Positions 8,458-17,307 of a stretch of 64,000 nt of DNA are shown in pieces. Source of the stretch: Gammaproteobacteria bacterium (GTDB taxonomy: Bacteria > Pseudomonadota > Gammaproteobacteria > Pseudomonadales > Pseudohongiellaceae); contig JAGYKB010000012.1 in assembly GCA_018401885.1 (NCBI GenBank), forward strand, positions 1-64,000, in the 5' to 3' direction. Position numbers and translations under genes: made by a program. How positions within the stretch are numbered: the first letter of the stretch is position 1; each line of letters opens with the position of its first letter. The notes beneath the pieces are model-generated. The model searched no databases, had not been told where the DNA came from, and saw only the letters and a list, made by a program, of their open reading frames with translations.

Positions 8458-9657
8458 TTATCGCGTGGCAGAGAGCCTCGTTTCGAGCTCGGGTTGGGGA
8501 CTGTCCGGTATTAGCTGCGATAGCGTCAGTGAAAGAGCGGCGATGCCCGCCCCTATGAGGAAGACAGCGCTAGAATTTGTGATCCAGACAATCCCGAGCA
8601 GGGCAGGGAGCACCACGGCGGCGATGTGGTTGATAGTGAAACTGATGCTTGATGTCGCAGCAATGTCGGCTGGGTCTGCGATCTTCTGAAAGTAGGTTTT
8701 GATCGCAATAGCCATGGCGAAAAAGAGGTGATCGAGCAAATAAAGCAGAATGGCAATGGCGAGCGTGTCGACAAAAGCATAGCTCACGAACACCAAGATC
8801 AGCCCAATGTATTCGAGCGTCAATGCGCGGCGCTCGCCGATGCGCGCGATAAGTTTGCCTATTTTTGGTGCCAAATAAAAAGTCAGGACTGCGTTGACGA
8901 GCGTCAGCATGACAACGTCTTCGATTGGAAAATTAAATTTCTCGACGAGCAGAAAGCCAGCGAACACGACGAATATCTGACGACGCGCCCCTGCCAGAAA
9001 CGTGAGGGAGTAATACAGCCAGTAGCGTTTTCTCAGAAACAGCGTTTTGCGCTGTATAACCGCGTCGGGGAAGTAGGGGATTCGTAGACGGCAATAGGCC
9101 GCGATTGCAATAGCGGCGCCTCCGGCAAGACCATAAATAAGAATGTAATTAGCGCTAAACAGAGCGAGATAAAGATAGAGCGCACTCAGAATCGCAAAGT
9201 TACACAGTGATTTAACGCTGAGTAACTGACCCATAACAACCGGCGCTTCCTCTTTCGAAAGCCACTGCAGACTGAGTGAATTCTGCAGCGTTTCAAGGTA
9301 GTGAAAGCCTATCGACATGAGTACTGTGGCAAAATAGAGCCACAGTGCCTGTGGGAAAAACGCGGTTATCGCGGTGCCAATGCCGAGAGTAGCTAGCGAG
9401 AGTAGCGCGAAGGTTTGCTGCCTTAGGTAAATCATTACCAGTATTGCGGTGAAGGCGAGGAAGCCGGGCACCTCGCGTAGGCTCTGCAGCAGGCCTATTT
9501 CTTTACCGGTGAACGCCGCCTCTTCGACGACAAAATTATTCAGTAGTACCTGCCATGTGGCAAATGCGATGGTGTTGCCGATAGCGAGCAGGAATAAAAG
9601 TGTCTTTTGGTCGCCTCGACCGAGTGCTTCGCGGAGAGTGCCTAGCATATTGGACAT
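8458..9657 (-). CDS. Major facilitator superfamily transporter
   Basis: A 399-residue polytopic inner membrane protein with about twelve hydrophobic segments. The cytoplasmic loop between halves (RLRIPYFPDAVIQRKTLFLRKRYW) is basic, and the second half carries GKLIARIGERRAL, which resembles the MFS loop 8-9 motif. The substrate is not evident. It is followed by the TonB receptor gene on the same strand. It starts 75 nt from the divergent patatin gene, so a shared promoter region at 9658-9732 probably serves both. Confidence 0.8.
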   Translation of the reverse strand: MSNMLGTLREALGRGDQKTLLFLLAIGNTIAFATWQVLLNNFVVEEAAFTGKEIGLLQSLREVPGFLAFTAILVMIYLRQQTFALLSLATLGIGTAITAFFPQALWLYFATVLMSIGFHYLETLQNSLSLQWLSKEEAPVVMGQLLSVKSLCNFAILSALYLYLALFSANYILIYGLAGGAAIAIAAYCRLRIPYFPDAVIQRKTLFLRKRYWLYYSLTFLAGARRQIFVVFAGFLLVEKFNFPIEDVVMLTLVNAVLTFYLAPKIGKLIARIGERRALTLEYIGLILVFVSYAFVDTLAIAILLYLLDHLFFAMAIAIKTYFQKIADPADIAATSSISFTINHIAAVVLPALLGIVWITNSSAVFLIGAGIAALSLTLSQLIPDSPQPELETRLSATR

Positions 9658-9732
9658 TGTCGGAGCCTCGTTATCGGGTCTGGTTGACTAGCTCGGCTAG
9701 CGTGTTGGCGCCGCAGATTATATCATCGACCC

Positions 9733-10809
9733 ATGCTGTCTTCCCTTTCGATTTACGCCGGCCCCACGGCGCGCGCCCAACTCCTTGAGCAGGGCGTCAC
9801 AGCGGCTCAATTTAAAGTCATGGTGGGCGCCTCAGGCGGCCCTAAATGGTTTGTGCTCTATGGCCTTGATCGCTACTTGTTTGGCAATTTTCTGCAGGAG
9901 AGAACAGAGCCATTACTCACGCTTGGCTCGTCGGCAGGCGCTTGGAGGATGTGCTGTCTCGCGACTGCGGATCCCGTCGCCGCTATTGATCGACTCGCCA
10001 AGCTTTATAGCGAAGAGCGGTATTCCGACACGCCTACTCAGCGTGAAATAACCCTCAAAGCCGAGGCTATGCTCGCGGGTACGCTTGGACCAACAGGCGC
10101 GGCGGAAATAGCGTCGAGCGAGAGGTTTCTAACGACTATCGTCGCCGATCGCAGTCGCGGATTTGGTTCATCGAGACACAAAGGGCTGCAGACTGCGTCG
10201 CTCGGCTTAGCGGCGCTTGCGAATGTCATCTCTCGTCGCAGTCTGTCGTTTTTTTTCGAGCGCACTCTCTTCTCGACTCAGGGTATTGAGTCGCCTTGGC
10301 GTTCTGCTGATGATCTGCGCACGACGCTGGTGCCGCTACGAGAAGACAACGTCATGCAGGCTATGATGGCAACTGGCGCTATACCTTATGTGCTCGAAGG
10401 CGTGCGCGACATACCCGGCGCGCCAGCTGGGCTCTATTGGGATGGAGGCATGACCGACTACCATTTCGATATGGATTTTCACGCAGGCGATGGGCTAGTC
10501 CTCTATCCACATTTTTCGGCCGAAGTGATTCCTGGCTGGTTCGACAAATCACTCCCTTGGCGTCGTGCTCATGCGCAGCATTATGATCGAGTGGTCCTTG
10601 TTACGCCCTCTAAAGAGTTTGTGGCAACGCTGCCAAATGGGAAAATCCCAGACCGTAAAGACTTCGAAAAACTCGGCGCTGACGAGCGGATACGCTGCTG
10701 GCGTGAGGTTCTAAAAGCGAGTGAACGACTTGCCGAAGATTTCGCAGAACTCGTCGAGTCGGGCGCGGGGGTTGACCGCATTCGGCCCTTTTCTGAGCGT
10801 GATCGCTAG
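9733..10809 (+). CDS. Patatin-like phospholipase family protein
   Basis: A 358-residue predicted acyl hydrolase. The nucleophile elbow GxSxG is LGSSAGAW near residue 75, preceded by the oxyanion-type glycine segment VGASGGPKWFV. The catalytic Asp is probably in YWDGGMTDYH (the DGG motif of patatins) near residue 238. No signal peptide or membrane span is evident, so it is likely cytoplasmic or peripheral. The family acts on membrane lipids; the substrate here is unknown. The GNAT gene follows 21 nt downstream, so they may share a transcript. Confidence 0.78.
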   Translation: MLSSLSIYAGPTARAQLLEQGVTAAQFKVMVGASGGPKWFVLYGLDRYLFGNFLQERTEPLLTLGSSAGAWRMCCLATADPVAAIDRLAKLYSEERYSDTPTQREITLKAEAMLAGTLGPTGAAEIASSERFLTTIVADRSRGFGSSRHKGLQTASLGLAALANVISRRSLSFFFERTLFSTQGIESPWRSADDLRTTLVPLREDNVMQAMMATGAIPYVLEGVRDIPGAPAGLYWDGGMTDYHFDMDFHAGDGLVLYPHFSAEVIPGWFDKSLPWRRAHAQHYDRVVLVTPSKEFVATLPNGKIPDRKDFEKLGADERIRCWREVLKASERLAEDFAELVESGAGVDRIRPFSERDR

Positions 10810-10830
10810 TAATTATTTGAGGTCTGAAGC

Positions 10831-11364
10831 ATGGGGGAATCTCTTCTAAATTTAGAAAAAGGCGAGCACCGATCGATCATCATTCGGGCAGCTGAGGCCA
10901 AAGATGCGAAATCACTGGTAGCGATTTATAACAGCTATATTTTGGAGACAGTCGTCACCTTTGAAATTGAGCCGATCACAGAGGCAGACATGTTACAGCG
11001 TCTTGCTAAAGTTGAGGCGACGATGCCTTGGCTTGTTGCTGAAGATTCAAGCGGGGCAATTTTGGGTTATGCCTACGCTACGCAGTGGAAGGCTCGCGCG
11101 GCATATGATTTTGCACGTGAGGTTACAGTTTATCTAAAGCCAGGCTTTGAGAATTTAGGCTACGGTACGAAGCTTTACAGGGCGCTAATAAGTATTTTGC
11201 AGGACTCGCCGATACACTCCCTAATCGCAGGCATTGCGCAGCCGAATGCTGCCAGCGTTGCTCTGCACGAGAAACTCGGCTTTAAAAAAGTAGGCGAGTT
11301 TGAAGAGGTTGGGCTCAAATTCGGTCGGCGAGTCAATATAGGTTACTGGCAACTATTACTATGA
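10831..11364 (+). CDS. GNAT-family N-acetyltransferase (phosphinothricin acetyltransferase-like)
   Basis: A 177-residue acetyltransferase with the PAT/Bar pattern: IRAAEAKDAKSLVAIYNSYI at the N terminus, FEIEPITEADMLQRL, REVTVYLKPGFENLGYGTKLY (beta-strand 4 plus the acetyl-CoA pyrophosphate loop, here GFENLGYG), and NAASVALHEKLGFKKVGEF. The family acetylates amines on small molecules; the acceptor is unknown. A TTGAGG lies just upstream of the ATG. The stop overlaps the start of the next gene by 4 nt (ATGA), indicating translational coupling to the small lipoprotein gene. Confidence 0.85.
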   Translation: MGESLLNLEKGEHRSIIIRAAEAKDAKSLVAIYNSYILETVVTFEIEPITEADMLQRLAKVEATMPWLVAEDSSGAILGYAYATQWKARAAYDFAREVTVYLKPGFENLGYGTKLYRALISILQDSPIHSLIAGIAQPNAASVALHEKLGFKKVGEFEEVGLKFGRRVNIGYWQLLL

Positions 11365-11597
11365 AATCTGAATTTAAGACCGCCTCCCAGGCAGGTGCAG
11401 TGGTCCACTTCTCTGTGTTTAAGCTGATTGCGGCACTGACACTTTGCTTCTCGCTTAATTCATGTTTGGGCATCGCCGTAGGTGCGGCGAGTGCGACTGT
11501 AGGCGTTGGGATAGCCGTCGCTAAAGTCCCGGTTAAGGTAGTTGGAAAGGCTGCCGGGGCCACTCTTGGGCTCATACTCCCGGATGGAAAGGAATAG
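11361..11597 (+). CDS. Small predicted lipoprotein
   Basis: A 78-residue protein whose hydrophobic signal segment ends in LNSC, a plausible lipobox with Cys near residue 33. The short mature part is Gly/Ala/Val-rich (GAASATVGVGIAVAKVPVKVVGK) and ends in LPDGKE. It resembles small envelope lipoproteins with a VPVKV-type repeat, but I cannot assign a named family with certainty. It overlaps the GNAT gene by 4 nt and lies just before the thioesterase gene, so all three look co-transcribed. Confidence 0.6.
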   Translation: MKSEFKTASQAGAVVHFSVFKLIAALTLCFSLNSCLGIAVGAASATVGVGIAVAKVPVKVVGKAAGATLGLILPDGKE

Positions 11598-11603
11598 CGC
11601 TTG

Positions 11604-12029
11604 ATGAAAATTGATCCCAACGACTACAACATCCCTGAAGGGTTCAGACATTACGGTGGTGATCCCGCCGAAGACTCTCTCGGGCCGTTTTTTGGCAGGA
11701 TTGGCGAGAATGGATTCGAGACTGCCTTTCGCGCGCAAGCGAAACACTGCAATGGCCACAATACAGTCCATGGCGGCATCCTGATGAGTTTCGCCGACTA
11801 CTCGCTTTGCATGGCGGGTATAGACGGAGAAGAGGGCGTCAGCGTAATTACAATAAGCTGCAACAACGAATTTATCCTGCCTGCGCTGGAAGGCGATTTG
11901 ATACTAGGCCGTTGCGAGGTCCTGCGCCAAGGGCGCTCGCTAATTTTTGTCCGCTGCACATTATCAGTGAACGGTAATCATGTGCTTAATAGTAGCGGTG
12001 TCGTTAAGCGAATCCCTAAGCCCGCTTAA
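11604..12029 (+). CDS. PaaI/YdiI-type hotdog-fold thioesterase
   Basis: A protein of about 141 residues with the 4HBT hotdog pattern HNTVHGGILMSFADYSLCMAG (the conserved HGG loop followed by the central helix) and then VITISCNNEFILPALEGD. These enzymes hydrolyse acyl-CoA thioesters in the cytosol. The track starts at TTG 11601, but ATG 11604 with AAAGGA about 10 nt upstream is the better start. It is last in the GNAT/lipoprotein/thioesterase group, and 24 nt separate it from the convergent amidohydrolase gene. Confidence 0.82.
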   Translation: MKIDPNDYNIPEGFRHYGGDPAEDSLGPFFGRIGENGFETAFRAQAKHCNGHNTVHGGILMSFADYSLCMAGIDGEEGVSVITISCNNEFILPALEGDLILGRCEVLRQGRSLIFVRCTLSVNGNHVLNSSGVVKRIPKPA

Positions 12030-12053
12030 CGCGCAGCGCCGAGTTCCGCCTCT

Positions 12054-13079
12054 CTAGAGCTTGTAGACCTTGCTCGCTGTGCCCGAAAAAAGTGCCTGCT
12101 GTTCACTTTCGCTATATCGAGCGGCGATTTTCTTCAGCGCGTTCCAGAGCACAGGGTAACTGATACTTAGCCTGTCTACGGGGAAGTTGCTCTCGAACAT
12201 GCAACGCTCGGGTCCGAAACACTCGATCATGTGGTGGTAGTAACGCCCCTGAGCCGCGACGAATTCGTCGGACGTTGGCGGGCGTTCGGCGAGGTGCCAG
12301 TCGAAACCGTTGTCCGGCATTGCTAGCCCGCCAATTTTTGCATAGACGTTGCTGCATTTTGCCAACTCACGCATTTCAACTTTCCACTCTTTAAAGATTT
12401 CATCGCGATTGCCTCGGAAGCGACCCACGCCGAGCGGTGTGCCAAAGTGGTCTAACACCATGGTGCACTCGGGCACTGCATTCGCGAGGTCAATATAGTC
12501 CAAGTTCTGATGATGGTAATGCCAGGTATCGTAACTTAGCCCGCGTGCGGCGAGCAGGCGGAGTCCTTCGCGAAACGATTCTTTTCCATACAAGTAGGCC
12601 GGCGCGGAGCCGGGAATGACCAGCACCTCGGGTTCTCTGTCGCGTGCACCGGACTGTCTGATACCCTTAAACAGCGATCCGGCAATCGCGGTATGTCCAT
12701 CTAAAAGCTCTATTAGCTTCTCCTTTTCTGCCCCCGCGAGGGTGAGATCGGCATGGGCGACGATGCCGGCTATCTGCGCGCGCCCTTTGTTGTTTTCATG
12801 CGACTGTTTGGCGATTTCGGTGATCGCTTGAGTTTCGCCAAGTGCCTTTAGGTGCTCGGGTCCCTCACGACGGTAAAAAGCGCGACACTCCATGAATACT
12901 GTTTTGGTCACATTGTGGCCGGCACTGGTGTCTGCCCATAGCTCGTTCAATAAATAGTCTTGGTTAAAGCGGTTGCGCCAGAGATGATGGTGGGGATCGA
13001 TAATCTCGCGCGCTGGATCCTCAATAGGTTCGATCACTTGCGCGAGCCAGTCGTTGCTGCCGGGGGTCGGGGTTGTCAT
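12054..13079 (-). CDS. Amidohydrolase-family (TIM-barrel) metal-dependent hydrolase
   Basis: A 341-residue protein with an early metal-binding motif IDPHHHLWR (about residues 26-34), the entry strand of the PF04909 amidohydrolase barrel. Further barrel landmarks are VFMECRAFYRR, CTMVLDHFGTPLG (His/Asp), NVYAKIGGLAMPD and CMFESNFPVDRLSI near the C terminus. Relatives hydrolyse or decarboxylate lactones and aromatic acids; the substrate cannot be assigned here. No signal peptide. It is alone on its strand and divergent from the Na+/solute symporter, which starts 210 nt away. Confidence 0.82.
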   Translation of the reverse strand: MTTPTPGSNDWLAQVIEPIEDPAREIIDPHHHLWRNRFNQDYLLNELWADTSAGHNVTKTVFMECRAFYRREGPEHLKALGETQAITEIAKQSHENNKGRAQIAGIVAHADLTLAGAEKEKLIELLDGHTAIAGSLFKGIRQSGARDREPEVLVIPGSAPAYLYGKESFREGLRLLAARGLSYDTWHYHHQNLDYIDLANAVPECTMVLDHFGTPLGVGRFRGNRDEIFKEWKVEMRELAKCSNVYAKIGGLAMPDNGFDWHLAERPPTSDEFVAAQGRYYHHMIECFGPERCMFESNFPVDRLSISYPVLWNALKKIAARYSESEQQALFSGTASKVYKL

Positions 13080-13289
13080 AGTAGGGTCCTTAGTCTCGAA
13101 TGCTATCGGGTGTCAGCCGCTTTCAATTGCCAGAGTTAAGCCTAAGGCCAACGTGCATGCAAGAGCTTGATCGTGGGCAATAATTGCGCAGTAAGGTGCT
13201 CGGAGGTTATGCTCGGCTCTCCTCAAAATACAATTAAAAAGCGTGTGAATAGAAGCGTAGCGCTAATAAGAACACTCTCGGAGAGTTAG

Positions 13290-14831
13290 ATGGATCTGCC
13301 AGCCTTAGTCATACTGTGTTACCTCGTCTTCTTTGTACTCGTCGGCATTTATATAAGTAGCGGCAACCGCAGTTCCGCCGACTGGGCTATAGGGGGTGGG
13401 ACCCTCGGCGTAGGGATGTTGGCGGCAGGAATCGCGGGCACACGTATCGGTGGCGCTGGTACTTACGGTGTAGCTGGTGATGTGATTAGCGAGGGCATCG
13501 GCCACCTCTGGTACGGTGTTAATTCCTTCGCGGCGCTTTTTTTGGTGGGCCTTTTCTTCGCCATTCCCTATCGACGGCTGCGACTCTCGAGCGTGGGTGA
13601 GGTGTTCGACTTCCGGTTTGGGTCGCAGCGCTGTCAGTCGCTCTCCAGCCTCTGCGTGCAGGCTGAATATCTCGTCATCAATATTATCGAGCCCTACGTC
13701 ATTGCCACCATCGTCAGTGGCGTAACCGGTTGGCCGTTCTGGGTTGGGATACTGATCGGCGGCTTCGTTATCGTTCTGTTTACGATAACGGGCGGACTGA
13801 AGGGCACTGCAGTGACCAATATTGTGCATTGCATTGTGATCATCGTAGGCCTAGGAGCGGTGGGATTTGTCGCTATGCAGAATCTCGGCGGGTGGACGGC
13901 CGTTATCGCTGAATCGAAAGTCATGCTCGAAGCCTCGGGTAAAGACGTGCCGTCTTGGTGGAGTTTCACTGGTATCGGATGGGCCACGATCATCGCACTG
14001 TTTATTTCTGCCACTATCCATACGCCGGCCGCCTCGGTGTACGCAAACTATGCGAGTTCGGCGGCAAAGCAAGAATATCTGATTCCCGGATTTTTTTGGG
14101 CTGGAGTTATCGCAGCCATTATGCCCGTCGTTGCGGGCGGCATAGGCATTCTGACGATGGTGAAATATGGTGCCGAGAGTGGTCTCTCTGGCTACCTAAA
14201 TATCGCTCAACTAGCCATAGATACTGGGCCTCTGCTGGGAGGTATTGCGTTAGCGGCGGTGCTCGCGGCGGTCATCTCATCAGGCGCGCCGATATTGCTT
14301 GCTAGTGCAACAATGCTTGTTAGCGACTGGATTCCTGCGTCGAAAGGATGGTCTAGCGATACGAAATTGAGGGCGTATAAAATAACAACCGCACTCTATG
14401 GCTCTCTTGCTGCGTTCCTTGCTTGGTCTCTGAACTTCGGTTCCGTGTTGCAGTTCTTGCTTTTAGGATTCGCAATGGTTGTGCCACCTGCGATTGCGGT
14501 AGGTTACGTTTTCTATTGGAAACGCACGACGGAGTTAGCGGTTTTCTGGGGAATACTTACCGGCTTCGTCGGCGGCGCATTAATGTGGTTGCTCAATCGA
14601 AATTTTGCCGGGAGCGAGAATGCAGACGCAGGTGGTTTTCCTCAGTACTGGTACGAACTCTGTCAATTTCTTGGCGAGTGGCGCGATCCGTCATTCCTGA
14701 CGTTGCTTCTTCCCTTGGTGGTGATTCCAGTTGTGACGATCCTGTTTCCTGATCAGGAGGAGGATACTGAGCGAGCCGACGCGTTCTACGCAAAGCTTGG
14801 CCGTTTTCAACGCAATTTCGACTGGGCCTAA
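13290..14831 (+). CDS. Sodium:solute symporter (SSS family)
   Basis: A 513-residue integral membrane protein with about 13 hydrophobic spans. Features typical of the SSS family are SADWAIGGGTLGVGMLAAGIAGTRIGG in the first two helices, GVAGDVISEGIGHLWYG, and AAVLAAVISSGAPILLASATMLVSDW (the conserved helix-9 region with sodium-coordinating Ser/Thr). The solute is unknown. A start ATG follows CTCTCGGAGAG. The gene ends in a perfect 9-bp hairpin that overlaps its own stop codon. The ThDP enzyme gene is convergent, 24 nt away. Confidence 0.88.
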   Translation: MDLPALVILCYLVFFVLVGIYISSGNRSSADWAIGGGTLGVGMLAAGIAGTRIGGAGTYGVAGDVISEGIGHLWYGVNSFAALFLVGLFFAIPYRRLRLSSVGEVFDFRFGSQRCQSLSSLCVQAEYLVINIIEPYVIATIVSGVTGWPFWVGILIGGFVIVLFTITGGLKGTAVTNIVHCIVIIVGLGAVGFVAMQNLGGWTAVIAESKVMLEASGKDVPSWWSFTGIGWATIIALFISATIHTPAASVYANYASSAAKQEYLIPGFFWAGVIAAIMPVVAGGIGILTMVKYGAESGLSGYLNIAQLAIDTGPLLGGIALAAVLAAVISSGAPILLASATMLVSDWIPASKGWSSDTKLRAYKITTALYGSLAAFLAWSLNFGSVLQFLLLGFAMVVPPAIAVGYVFYWKRTTELAVFWGILTGFVGGALMWLLNRNFAGSENADAGGFPQYWYELCQFLGEWRDPSFLTLLLPLVVIPVVTILFPDQEEDTERADAFYAKLGRFQRNFDWA

Positions 14832-14851
14832 CGCCCAGTCGAGGCGGTTTT
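14819..14851 (+). terminator. Candidate intrinsic terminator of the SSS symporter gene
   Basis: CGACTGGGC (14819-14827) and GCCCAGTCG (14833-14841) form a perfect 9-bp stem with a 5-nt loop that contains the TAA stop. A TTTT run follows at 14848-14851 after a short spacer. The short T run makes it a moderate candidate. Confidence 0.6.
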
Positions 14852-14855
14852 GAGC

Positions 14856-16436
14856 TTAGGCACGCGCCTGAATTACAAAAGGACCAGGCGTTTTATAGCT
14901 TTCCTCAAGCAGTCGACAGAGATCCTCGGCATCTTTGGCATGTGCGCCTGGAACTCCAAAACCTTTTGCCATCGCAACCCAATCTAGTTCCGGATTGCCG
15001 ATATCAAATAGACTCGCTGCAATTTCTCCCACCTCTGTAACACCGAGGCGACCGTACTCAACGTTGAGTATATTGTAGGTGTGGTTGGCGAAAATCAGCG
15101 TAGTTACATTGAGGTTCTCGCGTGCCTGCGTCCAGAAAGACTGATTCGTATACGCAGCACCACCATCGCCGAGCATGGCTAGCACTGGCCTATCGGGGCA
15201 GGCGAGTGCGGCGCCCGTTGCCACGGGTCCACCTTGCCCAATAGCGCCACCAGTAAGACTAAGCCAGCTATTGGGCTCTGAGTTTTGACAGAACGCGTGC
15301 GCGGCATTGCCTCCGCCTGAGTCAGTGGCAACAATCAGCCCGGCTGGCATAGTTGCCGCAACTGCCTGAATAATTGTTTTCGTCTCGAGATCTCCGGTTG
15401 GGCGCGGTATTTCGCGACGCTCATAAGTTTTGACTGATTCATTTTTAGCGCCAAGGCGCTCAGCGAGACGAGCAAGCGCGTCTACGGCATCCTCTTCCTT
15501 CTGGGTTAGCCTGCTCACATGGCAGCCTTTCGGGATGAGTTGGCCAGGAATGCCGCGATAGGCAAAGAAACTCGCTGGTGGCTCTCCGCCTACCAGTACG
15601 AGGTGATCAATTCCGGCCAGCGTTTGTAACACCTGCTCAGGAAAATAAGGAAGGCGCTCAACTTCGGGGTTACCGGGACCGCCATCTACGCGAGCAGGGA
15701 ACGTGCCGGTGAAGAGCCTGCAGCCGGTTTTAACGGAAATTTTACTCGCATAAGCGAGCGCCTCTGGGCTAACACCATGGTGTTCGAGAAGCAGAGCTAC
15801 TTTGCCTCCTGTACCGATCGTAGAAGCGACCGCGTCAATCGCATCGCTGCTCACTTTGCTACGCTGAGGTAATGCATTTGGCGCAACCGGTCCTTTGCTT
15901 TCACCCCATGCTGCATCTGCGCCCATTATGAGTGTCGCTATTTGTCCCTGCGACCCTGGGGTTTGGCGAAGGGTTGCGGTAAAGGCGTCGGCGCCATCTT
16001 GGGCGAGCGTCGTCTCTGTGCTCTCCGACTTGATCCAAGCCGAGTAGTTACGCGCGAGCGTATCGATGTTGGAAGTGAGTGGGGCATCAAATCCGACATG
16101 GTAATTCGGATGATTGCCGACGATATTGATCATCGGTGAATTTGCGCGGCGAGCGTTGTGTAAGTTTGCGATGCCGTTGGCGAGTCCAGGCCCTAAGTGG
16201 AGCAGGGTCGCTGCAGGTTTGCCGGTCATTCTCGCGTAGCCGTCGGCGGCGCCAGTACACACGCCTTCGAAAAGCGCGAGTACCGATTTCATCTTTGGTA
16301 CGCGGTCTAATGCTTGGACGAGATGCATCTCTGAGGTGCCAGGGTTCGCTATACATAGTTCAACACCGCATTCGGCAAGGGTTTCAATTAAGGCAGTGGC
16401 GCCATTCATAGCGGCATTGTTTTGGTCTTCAGACAT
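14856..16436 (-). CDS. Thiamine diphosphate-dependent enzyme of the acetolactate synthase large-subunit family
   Basis: A 526-residue three-domain ThDP enzyme. The N-terminal Pyr domain has VELCIANPGTSEMHLVQAL and FEGVCTGAADGYARM, with the conserved activating Glu near residue 59. The C-terminal PP domain has the diphosphate/Mg motif MLGDGGAAYTNQSFW ending in FANHTYNIL. The family includes acetolactate synthase, benzoylformate decarboxylase and related decarboxylases; residues around the substrate pocket do not single out a reaction. There is no neighbouring small subunit (ilvN-like), so it is probably not biosynthetic ALS. Convergent with the symporter gene. Confidence 0.83.
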   Translation of the reverse strand: MSEDQNNAAMNGATALIETLAECGVELCIANPGTSEMHLVQALDRVPKMKSVLALFEGVCTGAADGYARMTGKPAATLLHLGPGLANGIANLHNARRANSPMINIVGNHPNYHVGFDAPLTSNIDTLARNYSAWIKSESTETTLAQDGADAFTATLRQTPGSQGQIATLIMGADAAWGESKGPVAPNALPQRSKVSSDAIDAVASTIGTGGKVALLLEHHGVSPEALAYASKISVKTGCRLFTGTFPARVDGGPGNPEVERLPYFPEQVLQTLAGIDHLVLVGGEPPASFFAYRGIPGQLIPKGCHVSRLTQKEEDAVDALARLAERLGAKNESVKTYERREIPRPTGDLETKTIIQAVAATMPAGLIVATDSGGGNAAHAFCQNSEPNSWLSLTGGAIGQGGPVATGAALACPDRPVLAMLGDGGAAYTNQSFWTQARENLNVTTLIFANHTYNILNVEYGRLGVTEVGEIAASLFDIGNPELDWVAMAKGFGVPGAHAKDAEDLCRLLEESYKTPGPFVIQARA

Positions 16437-16582
16437 GTAAACTCTCTCTCTTGCTTTCGATCTGTTTAGTTCTCTCGCACACAGCTAATTATCGGCATGC
16501 TCTTCAGCCCAATCATACCAGTTAAAGGAGTCGGTGGAAGAGCGGTCTCATTAAGTCATGTTGAGTCGACAGAGGCTCTTTT

Positions 16583-17275
16583 ATGAGGCGAGTGAACCCG
16601 CTAGACTACAGTTCGGTGAGTGAGCAACAAGGTTGGGGGAGTAAAGACAGTATTATGCAGTCAGAAATGATGAACTTGTTTGCGGTCCCAGTCGTGCGCT
16701 CTGCGATCAATCGAAGTTTCACTAGCGATGAGATGAGCTTTTTTCAAGAAGAGTTGCGTGATCCCATTAATGCGATTACCAATTTTTCTTCGCGCAACAA
16801 AAATGTGCTCAATGCACCTGAGATGGCCTCACTAAGAGCGTTTATTCACAGTTGCCTCGATAACTATTTGGCAACTGTTTTTAGCCCCGCGAACAACGTT
16901 AAGTTGAAAGTGACGCAGTCCTGGTTAACGCTCTCGCGCAAAGGCGACTCGCATCATTCGCATGTTCATCCCAACAGCGTCGTGAGTGGTGTTCTTTATA
17001 TTAATTTAGCTAAAGACGACGGCATCAATTTTTATCGGAATCAAGACTCGATTTGGTATGAATTATTGAGAGGGCAAGAGACTTACCATAATGCCTATCG
17101 GTATTTTATTGGTACCAAGATTGGCGATGTTTTGCTTTTTCCTTCCAATCAGAGTCATGGCGTAAGAGAAGTTGTAGAAGATATTGAACGAATGAGTCTT
17201 TCATTCAATACTTTTTTTGATGGTGAACTCGGACGTGAAGAATTTGCCAATTCGCTGAAAATTTCTGTTGGCTAG
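16583..17275 (+). CDS. TIGR02466-type putative 2-oxoglutarate/Fe(II) oxygenase
   Basis: A 230-residue protein whose core NLFAVPVVRS, QSWLTLSRKGDSHHSHVHPNSVVSGVLYI and LLFPSNQSHGVREV matches the family of putative double-stranded beta-helix oxygenases. The Fe(II) triad is likely His in HVHPNS plus the late His of SNQSHGV, and the following Arg may bind 2-oxoglutarate. Such proteins hydroxylate unknown substrates, often in marine bacteria and cyanophages. The ATG at 16583 has AGAGG about 7 nt upstream; a downstream ATG at 16655 is possible. The DUF4105 gene follows 32 nt later on the same strand. Confidence 0.72.
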   Translation: MRRVNPLDYSSVSEQQGWGSKDSIMQSEMMNLFAVPVVRSAINRSFTSDEMSFFQEELRDPINAITNFSSRNKNVLNAPEMASLRAFIHSCLDNYLATVFSPANNVKLKVTQSWLTLSRKGDSHHSHVHPNSVVSGVLYINLAKDDGINFYRNQDSIWYELLRGQETYHNAYRYFIGTKIGDVLLFPSNQSHGVREVVEDIERMSLSFNTFFDGELGREEFANSLKISVG

Positions 17276-17307
17276 TTTGCAATTCACAATCAGAACTCGG
17301 AGCGTTA

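Noticed and set aside
13305-13829. 174-residue antisense ORF inside the sodium symporter gene
   Set aside because: Low-complexity, charged composition and full overlap with a clear transporter gene.
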